Below are positions 1 through 12,197 of a stretch of 64,000 nucleotides of DNA, piece by piece (positions within the stretch are counted from its first letter, which is position 1; each line of letters starts with the position of its first letter). The notes below the pieces were generated by a model that saw only the letters and a list, made by a program, of their open reading frames with translations, had not been told where the DNA came from and made no database searches. The stretch covers positions 31,147 to 95,146 of the forward strand of contig ML986744.1 of the NCBI GenBank assembly GCA_010094045.1, read 5' to 3'. The stretch is from Lojkania enalia. Lineage: Eukaryota; Ascomycota; Dothideomycetes; Pleosporales. A program made the position numbers and the translations under genes.

Positions 1-130
1 TATCTATCTTAATTACTAAAGTTTCTAGCTACTGTTAATCTACTATAACTACTATAATTACTATAGTATAATACTAAACGTTGTAAATATCTCTAGTTCT
101 AATATAACTAGTCTAGTATAATAATAGTAT

Positions 131-409
131 TGTAACGATGCAAAGAAATCGTTCCACGAAAAGCTTTATATACAACCTTATCCCAAAGCTTTTTACTTAT
201 CTTATCCTACCCCCGGTTCTACCCCTTTTCCCTTCCGTATATAGTTACACACTCCCTTATAAGTAGCTTAGTAGTTCTTCTATATCCTTTCGTACAAGGC
301 CTATAGGTATTAATAGAATTCCTAGGTCCCTGAACTCCTACGTACTCCTATATACCTCTAAGTAGATTCATGCCGTATTCGGACCTATTATCTTACCTAC
401 GCCGTTACA
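131..409 (+). repeat. 5' LTR of Gypsy A
   Basis: 279-bp direct repeat, TG...CA bounded. It is less mutated than the 3' copy: the start reads TGTAACGATGCAAAG against TATAATAATACAAAG, differing only by C-to-T and G-to-A changes. Confidence 0.95.
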
Positions 410-1820
410 TTATATAGAAGAACTTAATACTACTAGTAACGGCCTCTTTAATAATATCGCATCGATTGTTTATTTAAATATATCTAAGTCCGAGATACGT
501 CCGATTTAGTTTAGATTGTAATACTTATATACTATTATATTAAATTATTTAGTTACCTAGACAGGATCTTAGAGACCTCCTATTAACTAAAGCCTTTAGG
601 TTTGGAACTTCCTATCCCCTACGATTAGGATTGCCTTTAGAAAAGCCGCGTAGAGTACGCCTAGGTAGAAACTCAGAGACTACTAATAACCTATTAGAAT
701 CGGAGGTAACCGCCGATATCTAACTATAATTTACCTTCTAATTCCTATACTAGAACCGATACACGCGTAAGTCGTAGTAAAAGTAAGCTTCTATCTACGC
801 ATGTAGAATAACTGTTACCTCCTACAGGGGGCCCTATAATAGGCGGACCCCTCTCTACAGGGCCTGTAACAAAGAACCTATCTAATTTAGAGGGAAATTA
901 GAGTAAACTAACCCTTAAGGAATAAATTACAATTTTATAGGAGGAGATTATATACTTAATATAACAGAGAACTATCAGTCCCGATTAACCTCTGTAAACC
1001 ACCGAATCAGAACTGATAATACGCTGAGAAACTTTTGCAACTCCCCTAGTAAGAAACCTCTCGGCCACCCCTAAGCCCCCTTAAGCCTACTTTACTAAAC
1101 GTACGCCTAAGATTAAAAGTCTTATAGATAGCAGCGAACCTACATTTAAATAATAGTAAGCCTTAATTCTAGACCGACTCGAGATTAATATAGATTACTA
1201 TCTAATAGAGTGTGCACGCATGGCGTTAGTATAGAAATATACCTCTAGTACTACGAAAGGGTATCTAGAGCTAAAATACCTAGCTAAATTGGACTAGTAT
1301 CGGTTTAAGAATACTAAAGAAATAATTTTATTTCTACAATTATATTTTATTATAGATAATAAAGAGATAGAGGCGCGACAGGCGTTTTAGGTCCTAAGGA
1401 TAAATAAGGGAGAAGCGTTCCCAACTTTTAAAGCTCGCTTTATTAGTATAGCTATTAGAGGATCCGTACCCCAATCTAAGTAGTTCTTCTACCTATAGGA
1501 TAAGATTCTCCCCAGCCTAAGGATACTAAACCTTAGCTTTAAGCTTATATAGAAAGGCTCCTTTAACGCTATAGTTACCTACTTAACAGCCTATAATATA
1601 GAAAGGAGGAACGTTCCTAACCTTCTAGAATAAACTGTTAGCCTATAGATTGTAGCTAAAATAAATTCGGATCGGTATTAGAAGGCTTTTAAGAGTTTAT
1701 CTAAGGTAACCTATAATCTGATACCACCCCAATCTACCCTAGTATTAACACCTCGTTCTACTACGATTACTCTCTAACAACCTAGTAAGACTTTCGCACC
1801 TAAAAAGCATACGACTCTAG

Positions 1821-4800
1821 GTAATTATTATAACTATAGTAAACTAGGATACTTTATAAACGAATGTACAGTCTTTAAAGTATAAGAGATAGAGGTTAAA
1901 TAAGAGGAGATTAAGGAAGAAGAGTTTCTAGACGCAAATAAGTACCACCTAGATAGTTCTCGGGTGGGAAATAGAGACGCCTAAGAAAACTCTCTATCCC
2001 AGGCTTAAGTAAGTATAACTTATCAAATATCAATTTATCGCATTTATTTAGAGGAAAGTATTTTTAAATCCCCACCGTTCTATATTTAAAAGGCGTTAGT
2101 ATATAACTAAACGCCCTTGTTAATACTAGCACCTAAGGCTTCCTATTCCTCAATTCTATAGTAGCTAGATTACTCTCCTAAGCTCTATATATATTAATAC
2201 AGCGCTTACCCTTTAAAATTACTATTAAAGGTTTTTAGGACCGAATCTAAACTCTAGTTAATTAATATATCTACTTACACCTACGAATTAATAGGAGAAC
2301 TATCTAAAACTACCTATTTGTTATTATAGATCTAGGTACTTAGAATTGTATTATTAGCATTAAATAGTTACATTATTTTTAACTCCTATTAGATATAGAT
2401 AAGAATCGGATTATATAACCCTCTAAGTATCCTACTACTTATAATCCTTTACCTCCTCTTCTTATATAATTAACTCAGCTAGTATACGATAAGGAAGTAG
2501 AGCTAGACATCCAGTAACGCGACGCTTTATAGAAAAAGGACTAGTATTAGCAGTCCCGCAGTCCGACTATCCATCGTATTAAAGGTCTACTAAAACTACT
2601 AAAACTATATCAGTCTCTTATAGTCTATAGTTTAAATAAGCTTAGAGCTTCTATACGCCCGTATAAAATAAAGTTTAAACCCAATCTAAAGAAAGTCTAT
2701 TCTCCTATTATTACTCTTATCTTAGCTAATACTTTCTACTTTAATATAAAGAGGAAAGAGAACAAGTTTTTCTCCACGTCTCTATACGAAATCGAGCAGC
2801 TGATTAAAGACAAGCAAGCCCCAGAGCTGGAAGATAAGGCTGAAAACAAAGTACTAGTAAATCTCTAATTACTATCCGAATACTATAGGTATTAGAATAT
2901 ATTTAGCAAAACTGCGGCTTATTAATTACTAGAATACTACTCTTACAATTATAAGATTGTCCTTATAGAACTTCTCCCTAATAGTTACAGCCCGTTATAT
3001 AAGCAGAATGTTGAGGAGCTAGAGGTAACTAAGAAGTATATTATAGATAATCTACGGTATAGGTATATCGAGTAGAGTCGAAGCCTCTTTATATCTCTAA
3101 TCCTTTACGTCTGTAAACCTAATAGCAACCTATATATCTATATAGATTATTATAAACTTAATACTCTTACTTATAAAAACGTGTATCCGATACCGCATAT
3201 AGATAAACTCTTATCTAGGCCTACTAAGGTAGTAATCTTTACTAAGTTTAACATTCGCGCGGCCTTTAATAAGATTAGAATAGACTCTAGTTCTAAGGAA
3301 TATACTACCTTTTAGACTTAATATAGAACCTATAAGTATAAAGTTCTACCTTTTAGATTATATAACAGCCTAGCAACTTACCAGCGCTATATAAATAATG
3401 TACTAATCGACTACTTAGATAACTTCTGTATTACTTACCTAGATAATATTCTTATCTACTCCGAAGACGAGGTGATATACGCTATCTACGTTAAGAAAGT
3501 TCTTAAGAGATTATATTAAGCAGGGTTATAAGTTGATATTAAGAAGAGTGAATTCTATATTACCCGAACTAAATACCTTAGCTATATCTTCTTAAATAAA
3601 GATCTTAAAGTTGATCTAGAGAAGGTAGAAGCACTACGCAACTAGTAGCTACCTACTACCGTAACAGGTGTGAAATCCTTCTTAGGTTTTACTAGATTCT
3701 ATTAATAGTTCGTACCGGAATTCTCGCGTGTTATAAAGCTAATTATCGTACTATAGAACCTTATAACCCCTTCTATATAGACTTTAAAATGTAACATTAC
3801 CTTTAAGAAATTAAAGTCAGCCCTGTTAAGTATACCTACACTCTACTACTTTAACCCTGTATTAGAAACAAAAATGGAAACCAACGCTTCTAATAGAGTA
3901 GTTGCAGGAGTACTATTACAGAAACATTCTAATAGAAAATAGTACCCTATAGTATTCTATAGTAAGGTTCTATCCAGTTCGGAACTGAACTAGGAGATCT
4001 ATAATAAGGAACTATTCGTAATCGTCACTACGTTTAAGTAATAAAGGGTAGAACTTACTTTAGTAGCTACTAGAACTCTAGTATATACCGATCATCGCTC
4101 ACTCGAATATTTTATAACTACGAAGTTACTTAATACTTGTTAAGTTTATTGGACTGAGAAATTAGTTTAGTATCAGTTCCGAATCGAGTATACCCTAGGT
4201 AAGAATAATACTAGAGTAGATATCCTTAGTTGTCGCGAATAAGATGTAGAAAACTTAAAAGCAGCTTAAACCGACAACTAGTTAAGAGTCCTATTTAGAC
4301 CGTATTAACTTCACCCCCGAATTAATGCCGAATTAGTCTAGTCCTATATTACCTAAATAATAACTTAAGCGGCTATACTAAATATTATTAAAGGCTAGGA
4401 GCAGGTTATATTGCTAGACTCTCTAGAGTTAATCAACGCATTACTATAGGAAAACCGAGCCTCCTTCGCGTAGGAACGTATACTTCTACCCTATAAGTAT
4501 TAGATAGAGAATAGACTACTCCTCTACAACAATTATTTATATATTCTATTAGATTTAGGCCTTTACACGCGACTTATATAAGAGACTTATAACTAAGTAT
4601 CCTCCGTACACCTAAGCGCTACTAAAACCTATTAGTTACTATTCTAGAAGTACTACTAGAAGGGTATAGAGGCTACTTACAAATGATATATACGGAATTA
4701 CATTCTATACCGTAAAGCTTATCCGATATAAACCCGAACCCCAGGTTTTATCTATCTACTTTCTATACTAAATTAACTAATATAGCACCTGTATATTAAC

Positions 4801-5860
4801 TTTAAGGATTTTCCTATAGATAAGTCCGGATACAATTAGATTATAGTAGTAATCGATCGCCTGTCCAAATAAGTAGTATCTATCCCCTACTATTATATAA
4901 TTAATATAAGGGGAATAGCCGAATTGTTTATTTAATAGGTATACCGCTTTAGCTATACACCCGAAACTATTATTTTAGACCGAGGACCTTAGTTTATATC
5001 CAGTTTCTGGTCCGAATTCTGCTATATCTTAAGCGTAAAGATTAAACTATCTACTACTTATTATAAAGAGACTAACGGATAGATAGAGATTATAAATAAG
5101 TATATTAATCAGAGACTGCGCTCTTTCGTATCCTTCTACTAGAACAACTAAAGTTCTCTATTATCTATAATCGACCGAGTATAAGTAACTCTACCCTATA
5201 CAACTATTAGAATGTCCCTATATCAGATCCTATATAGATTCGAGCCCCGTTAGAGTTGGGATTAGAAATATTCTATTGATCCTATTACTATAATAGATAA
5301 ATTAAATTGTAAGAATACTTTAGCTCTAGTAACTCGTATATATGCAGCCTGGGAAATCGTAAAGACTAATATTAAAAAGGCTTAGGATTATATACGATCT
5401 ATTATTAACTATTACTAGTAACTAATTAATTAGTAGATTAGTAATATAATCTACCTAAATACTAAAAACCTTACAGTCTAAAAACCAAGCCAAAAGCTAT
5501 CCAATTAATAGAAGAACCCTTTTAAAGTACTAGAATAGGTTAGAAACTTATACTATCTACAGCTACCCCTAGGGTCGAGAATATATAATATCTTCACACT
5601 AAACCTACTGTATAAAAACCCCTAGAACCCTCTACTAGAATAAGAAGCTCCAAAACCACCCGCTATCGCTATTAAGAGGGTAGAAGAGTAGGAGGTTGAG
5701 GAAATACTAGCTAGTAAGCTGTATTATAAGACCCTCAAATACTATATAAAATAGGTAGGATACGATCTGGACCCGGTCTAGTATAAAGCCTCAAATTTTA
5801 TAGGTTCGCCTTATAAGCTAAGAGCTTTTTACGATAAGTATCTAAATTAGCTAGGACCCC
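1821..5860 (+). pseudogene. gag-pol relic of Gypsy A
   Basis: Decayed polyprotein reading of Gypsy A, full of TAG/TAA stops. A CCHC-type zinc knuckle relic (..GNYYNYSKLGYFINECT) lies near 1821-1870. The reverse transcriptase can be followed from about 3185 (..PHIDKLL..IFTKFNIRAAFNKIRI) to the active-site box TYLDNILIYS near 3433-3462, where the YLDD box reads YLDN. RNase H (METNASNRVVAGVLLQ) starts near 3874. An H2C2 zinc-binding relic is near 4600-4730. Integrase segments VVIDRLSK (about 4850) and IILDRGP (about 4970) follow. A chromodomain-like end (VEEILASKLYYKTLKYYIK) sits near 5695-5850. Gag is strongly degraded and its start cannot be placed. Confidence 0.85.
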
Positions 5861-7044
5861 TAAAAGCCCTAACTAAATAGATTAAGGTATATAAGGATAG
5901 TATAGAGAATATAGATTACCTGGTAGACGATAATATATAAGAGTTAAAGTAGTAGATTTAAAAACTAAAGTACAGGCCTGAAATTACTCCTCTATAGAAT
6001 CTAGAGGGTCTAATAGCAGGCTATTGGATACCTCCCCAGTCCTCTTCTCCTCTATTCTCCTTCCTCTTCTTTCCCTCCGGACTCCTCCTAAACCTCCCCT
6101 ACTTCGTTTTTAGCCGCCTAAGAGCGCTGTAATATCAGCTTAAAGGCTAGATACTAGAGCCTCTAGGGCCGAAACCTAATAGAGCAACTTAGTACCCTAG
6201 TAGAATAAAGCTACCTGGATACTGGCTGTAGGAAGGCTATTTTCCTAACTCTTTACAACCTAGGCTATAAGCGCTAGGCTATAAACAGACTCTAAAATAG
6301 CCTTGAAGGCTATCTTTTTATCCTCCTCATCCCCTATATATCGGGCTACTACCTATAGTTCGAGATGGCCCTGGAGGACTAGAAACTCCTCCTTATAGTA
6401 GGAGGGGATCTATAAGTATGTTAGTAGTAAGTACTCTACTAGTATTAGATGCGATTCGTACAGGGTTATACTTTTTATTTTACAAGGTATAATACTCGCA
6501 TTTTTTTAATCTTAGAGACTAAAAGGAAAATATTATATACTATCTACGGGCGAGCGCGCGCGTAGCTTAAAGGTAGATAACCTAGAAGGCTTTTAAAGAG
6601 GCTCTAGGAGGCGGGTAGAGTAGTATATTAATTAATTTTTTCTATAAGGCGTTAGTAATACTTTAATAATTAACGGTTCTAGGAACGCACAACGATACGT
6701 ATAGAGTAGAAGTTATTGTTTAATTAAGGAAGCTCAGTTAACAGCAACCTAGTAATATACTAAGGCTAGTAAACGCTTGTTGCTATACGCGACGAAATTG
6801 CAATATTAATAAACTATTATAATAGTAGTTACCAGCTAATATATAGGTCAATTACACTTACTGCGAAAACCTTACTTAATATTATATTAATAAACGTATC
6901 TCTATAAGTAACCACGCGTATTAGCTCTTACCGGTAAATACCTTCTCAAAGAAATTTCTTTATACTAGAACCCATCTGTAATAGCCCCAATTCCCTCCCA
7001 AACCAGCGCAGATAGGGACTATTAGCCTATAAGGAGGGGGGTAG

Positions 7045-7323
7045 TATAATAATACAAAGAAATCGTTCCACGAAAAGCTTTATATATAACCTTATCCCAA
7101 AGCTTTTCGCTTATCTTATCCTACCCCCGGTTCTACCCCTTTTCCCTTCCGTATATAGTTATATACTCCCTTATAAGTAGCTTAGTAGTTCTTCTATATC
7201 CTTTTGTATAAGGCCTATAGGTGTTAATAGAATTCCTAGGTCCCTAAACCCCCACGCACTCCTATATACCTCTAAGTGGATTCGTGCCGTATTCGGACCT
7301 ATTATCTTACCTACGCCGTTACA
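7045..7323 (+). repeat. 3' LTR of Gypsy A
   Basis: 279 bp, co-linear with 131-409, preceded by the G-rich polypurine tract at about 7031-7044. Followed by the AGTAT target duplication. Confidence 0.95.
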
Positions 7324-7329
7324 AGTATA

Positions 7330-8165
7330 ATATATACTAGGCTACTAGATTTAAGATACTTATATATAGCTTATCGTCTACTTCAGACTTAATAAGTAGT
7401 AATAGCTTATTTACTACCTAGCTATCGTCTAAGCTTTTAACTACGAGAATAAAGTTCTATTAAGCTTAATTTTCCTATATTTCTAGTATATTTACTAGGC
7501 TTATAACACGCGTTATTTTAAGCTAATTCTTAAACTAGGTATCTAGGTTCCTCTTTCTTAATCGTATCTTAAGTATCTAGTATTAAGCTTATAGTTATAT
7601 ACTACACTTAGCTTTACTTAGGTAGAGATACTTCTTAAGAGTTTATAGTTAATTATATATAGTCTTATAGTCTACAATTAGATAGATATATTAAGCTACT
7701 ATTATCCTTAATATCTCTTACGTAAATTCCCTAAGAGTCTTTTCTTTCTATAGCTACTGTACCTTACTATAGCTATATATTCTATACTAGGCTTTATATC
7801 TTACTAATTCTTAATTAGTTAGATCTATAATATCTACTTTAGTATTTACTACCTTAGTATTATTATCTATTTTATAGAAATCTCTGAACTACTTTTTAAT
7901 CAGCTTTTTAGTATCTAGTTAAAGAACTAGTTTCTTACTAAGGTCTAGGTTTACGTATTTCTAAAGCTGGTTTTAGTCCGTACTATCCTTCTATAGAAAT
8001 AGCTACTATATCTAGTACTCTAGTTTATTAAGAATAACTATAGCCTTAATAATAAGTAGATCTAATTCTATTATCTTTTTAATATACTATATCGTGTTAA
8101 TCTATTAAAGTTTCTACTATAACTAGTTCTAAGCTCTCTAGCTTCCTAACTAGCCTAGTAATATT
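7330..8165 (-). pseudogene. Possible Copia-type gag relic
   Basis: Between Gypsy A and the pogo relic the DNA is AT-rich and RIP-like. Read on the minus strand and ignoring stops, it gives a coherent protein-like string (..FTQEILRIIVAYLSNCRL.., ..RLKIRLRKRNLDTQFKN.., ..NFILVVKSLDDS..). Its layout resembles the UBN2/Copia Gag of fungal retrotransposons, where a basic stretch is followed by the D..W...W and LP...DF..A regions. The reading appears to run up to the AGTAT target site of Gypsy A, so A may have landed in this older element. The family call is weak. Nothing else was recognised here. Confidence 0.3.
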
Positions 8166-9118
8166 AAGGTAATTAAGATCTTAATAAACGAGATATAATT
8201 AACTAAGTTTATATTAATTAGCTTTAGTCTATTTATATAGAATATAGTAGTAGTTAAAAAGCTTCTAGACTTATAACTATTAGAGCTGGCTAGCTCTAAT
8301 AAGAATTAGAAAACTATATCTATTAACTAGAAATACGAGATATATTATATATATATTCCTAAACCTACTAAAGAGCTAACTATAAATAGCTTAGTTATAA
8401 TAGTATAATTAACCTATAGTATTAAATTCTTAGTATTATTAGTTATTCTATAGTACTATCCTAGAAATATTTGTCTAGTTTTATTTTATTAGCTTAGTTT
8501 GTCTAGCTTAAAGCTAGGTGTTCTTTATTTACTACCTAGTACTGCTTTACTAGTACTTAATAGCTTTTTAAGTCTCTAACTCCTACTTCCTCTAATACTA
8601 TTATTAATATAGATAAAGCTAGTTAAGTATTAGCTTAACCTCTTCTTAAAGGTATACCTAATACTTATACTTCTCAATTAGTATATTTTAGCGTCTCTTT
8701 TACTACCCTTTATACTCGTACACGTAGATATAGCTTAAAAGTAGCTAAAGATATTAACTAATAATACCTTTACCTATATAAAAAGAAAGCCGTCTCTAAT
8801 TTTTTAATACTATCTAGTACCCTTAGCTAGCCTATATACGTAAAATATATACCTTTAATAGCGTTTTATACTACCTATTACTAACCTAAAGTAGATAGGC
8901 TATTTAAGCCTCCTTATTATAACTAGGCTAAACGATTTAAGAAGTATTAAATAGAGTTTATAGTAAGGAAGAATAAGTTGTAGGATTGGAATTAATATAA
9001 TATCTATAATAAGGTTATCTATTAGTTTAAAGTAATTAGTAAGTAATTAGAGGACCTAGCTATTCTACTATAGAATATCTATAATATAGACGAGACTAGA
9101 GTTATATTAAATATACTA

Positions 9119-9302
9119 AGTTAAATTCTATAGTTATATAATATTAAGCCTACTATCTAGTAGGTAGGTATATTACCTAAAAACTACTTATAGGTAGTTA
9201 GTAGCTTTAGATAAGTAGGGGAGGTATATAATAACTATAAGTAGTTATATAACTCTTTATAAATAGAATTATTATACTTGTTCCTAGTTTAGAGTTTTAA
9301 CT
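9119..9302 (+). mobile_element. 184-bp MITE, copy 1 (TA target)
   Basis: A 184-bp non-coding unit with terminal AGTTAAA..TTTAACT inverted ends, flanked by TA on both sides (9117-9118 and 9303-9304). Removing it with one TA restores the transposase reading (..VILNIL-LNSIKVL..). A second copy lies in opposite orientation at 9754-9937. TA duplication and size suggest a Tc1/mariner-mobilised (Stowaway-like) MITE. Both copies show RIP-type transitions. Confidence 0.8.
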
Positions 9303-9753
9303 TACTAAACTCTATTAAAGTCCTTATTAGTATAAATAATATATACTGCTATAGAGGTAGTTATATTAAGTAGACTATAGTAACTACTATTAAATATATC
9401 TCTATTAATAGTAGGTATCTAAGTTCTATAATAATCTAGCCCGTCTAAACCTATTAAACTAATTAGATTATATATCCTACCTCTAGTTAAACGTATAGAT
9501 TATCTAACTCTAGATCTACTAACTTCTATATTAGCTTATAATAGTTTAAGTAGATATTTAATCTCTAAACTTAACTATAGACTAAAAATAAACCGCGTAT
9601 ACTTATATAGGATAGTTTTAATACCTATAAGATACTTAAAGTCTTAAAGTTTAACTTTAAGAATATTATCCTATACTATATACTATCTTATATATCCTAT
9701 AAGCTCCAGCTATATAATATTATAGTATTTAGTCCGTTAAAGGTAGTATATTA

Positions 9754-9937
9754 AGTTAGAACTCTAACCTAAGAATAAATATAATATATCTATCTACGAG
9801 GAGTTATATAGATACTTATAGTTGTTATATACCTCCTCTATCTATTTAAAACTATTAACTATCTATAGGTAGTTTTTAGGTAGTATATCTACCTACTAAG
9901 TAGTAGGCTTACTATTATATAACTATAGGATTTAACT
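9754..9937 (-). mobile_element. 184-bp MITE, copy 2 (TA target)
   Basis: Inverted copy of 9119-9302 and exactly the same length, flanked by TA (9752-9753, 9938-9939). Excision with one TA restores SPLKVVY-YREQVK of the host transposase. Confidence 0.8.
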
Positions 9938-9991
9938 TACCGCGAATAGGTTAAATAAATAGAGTAAGATAGAGTTGGTATAAGTAGTAAG

Positions 9992-10270
9992 TATAATAGC
10001 GTAGGTAAGATAATAGGTCTAAATATAGTATAAATCTACTTAGAGGTATATAGAAGTGCGTAGGGGTTTAGGGACCTAGGAATTCTATTAATACTTATAG
10101 GCCTTATACGAAAGGATATAGAAGAACTACTAAACTACTTATAAGGGAGTATATAACTATATACGGAAGAGAAAAGGGGTAGAACCGGGGGTAGGATAAG
10201 ATAAGTAAAAAGCTTTAGGATAAGATTATATATAAAGCTTTTCGTAGAACGATTTCTTTATATTATTATA
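9992..10270 (-). repeat. 3' LTR of Gypsy B
   Basis: 279 bp and reverse complementary to the LTRs of A, with RIP-type differences. The polypurine tract of B (CTACCCCCCTT on the + strand) follows immediately. Confidence 0.95.
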
Positions 10271-11887
10271 CTACCCCCCTTCTTATAGGCTGATAGTCCC
10301 TATCTACGCTAGTTTAGGAGGGAATTAGAGCTATTATAGATAGGTTCTAGTATAAAAAAATTTCTTTAAGGAGGTATTTACTAGTAAGAGCTAATATATA
10401 CGGTTACCTATAGAGATGCATTTATTAATATAATATTAAGTAAGGTTTTTCGCGGTAAGTATAATTAACCTATATATTAGCTGGTAACTACTATTATAAC
10501 AGTTTATTAATATTACAATTTCGTCGCGTATAGTAATAAGTATTTACTAGCCTTAGTATATTACCAGGTTACTATTAACTAAGCTTCCTTAACTAAATAA
10601 TAACTTCTACTCCGTATATATTATTATATATCCCTAGAACCGTTAATTATTAAAATATTACTAACGCCTTATAGAAAAAATTAATTAATATACTACTCTA
10701 CCCGCCTCCTAGAGCCTCTTTAGAAGCCTTCTAGGTTATCTACTTTTAAGTTATATACACGCTCGCCCGCGGGTAATATATAATATTTTCCTTTTAGTCT
10801 CTAAGATTAAAAAAATATAAGTATTATACCTTATAAAATAAAAAGTATAACCCCGTACAAATTGTATCTAATATTAGTAGAGTACTTACTACTAACGTAC
10901 TTATAGATCTCCTTCTACTATAAGAAGGAGTTTCTAGTCCTCCGGGGCCATCTCGAATTGTAAATAGTAGCCTAATATATAGAGGATAAAGAGGATAAAA
11001 AGGTAGCCTTTAAGACTATTTTAGAGTCTACTTATAGTCTAGTACTTATAGCCTAGGTTGTAAAGAGTTAGGAAGATAGTTTTTCTATAGCTAGTATCTA
11101 AGTAGCTTTATTTTACTAGGGTACTAAGTTGCTCTATTAGGTTTTAGCTCTAAAGGCTCTAATATCTAGCCTTTAAGCTGATATTACAGCGTTCTTAGGT
11201 AGCTAAAGATAAGGTAGAGGAGGTTTAGGGGGAGTCCGGAGGAAAAGAAGGGAAAGAAGAGTAGAGGAGGAGAGAACTAGAGAGGTATCTAACAGCCTAC
11301 TATTAGACCCTCCAAATTTTATAGAGGAGTAATTTCAGGCCTATACTTTAGTTTTTAAATCTACTACTCAACTTTTATATATTATCGTCTACCAGGTAAT
11401 CTATATTCTCTATACTATTCTTATATATCTTAATCTATTTAGTTAGAGCCCTTAGAGATCTTAGCTAATTCGGATACTTATTATAAAAAGCTCTTAGCTT
11501 ATAAGGCGAACCTATAAAATTTAAAACTTTATATTAGACCGGGTTAGGATTATATCCTACCTATTTTACACGGTATTTAAGGGTCTTATAATATAGCTTA
11601 CTAGCTAGTATTTCCTTAACCTTCTACTCTTCTACCCCTTTAATAGCGATAGTAGGTGGTTTCGGAACTTCTTACTCTAATAGAGGGTCCTAGGGGTTCT
11701 TATACAGTAGGTTTAGTACGAAGATATTATATATTCTTAACTCTAGGGGTAGCTATAGATAGTATAAGTTTCTAACCTATTCTAGTACTTTAAAAGGGCT
11801 CTTCTATTAATTAAATAGCTTTTAGCTCAGTCTCTAGACCGTAAAGTTCTTAGTATTTAGGTAGACTATATTATTAATCTACTAATC

Positions 11888-12197
11888 AATTAGTTACTAG
11901 TAATAGTTAATAATAGATTATATACGATCTTAAGCCTTCTTAATATTAGCCTTTACGGTTTTCTAGGCTATATATATATAAGTTACTAGAGCTAAAGCGT
12001 CCTTACAATTTAATTTATCTATTATAGTAATAGGATTNNNNNNNNNNAATTAGTTACTAGTAATAGTTAATAATAGATTATATACGATCTTAAGCCTTCT
12101 TAATATTAGCCTTTACGGTTTTCTAGGCTATATATATATAAGTTACTAGAGCTAAAGCGTCCTTACAATTTAATTTATCTATTATAGTAATAGGATT
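11888..12197. other. Assembly gap flanked by an artefactual 150-bp duplication
   Basis: Ten Ns at 12038-12047 separate two identical 150-bp blocks (11888-12037 and 12048-12197). Removing one block and the Ns brings Gypsy B to the length of Gypsy A. The exact identity, in a region where every other repeat pair is riddled with transitions, points to an unmerged contig overlap rather than biology. Confidence 0.9.

Larger units (their letters stand above)
131..7323 (+). mobile_element. Ty3/Gypsy chromovirus A, full length, RIP-inactivated
   Basis: A complete LTR retrotransposon of 7193 bp. Two 279-bp LTRs (131-409, 7045-7323) begin TGTAAC (TATAAT in the mutated 3' copy) and end GTTACA. The element is flanked by the exact 5-bp target duplication AGTAT (126-130 and 7324-7328). 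A polypurine tract (AAGGAGGGGGG) ends just before the 3' LTR. Reading through stops on the + strand gives, in order, a zinc knuckle, reverse transcriptase, RNase H, H2C2 zinc finger, integrase and C-terminal chromodomain. That order is the family order for Gypsy chromoviruses. Stops are mostly TAG, as expected from CAG-to-TAG and TGG-to-TAG changes, and CpA/TpG are visibly depleted, the RIP signature. It cannot encode its proteins. Confidence 0.95.
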
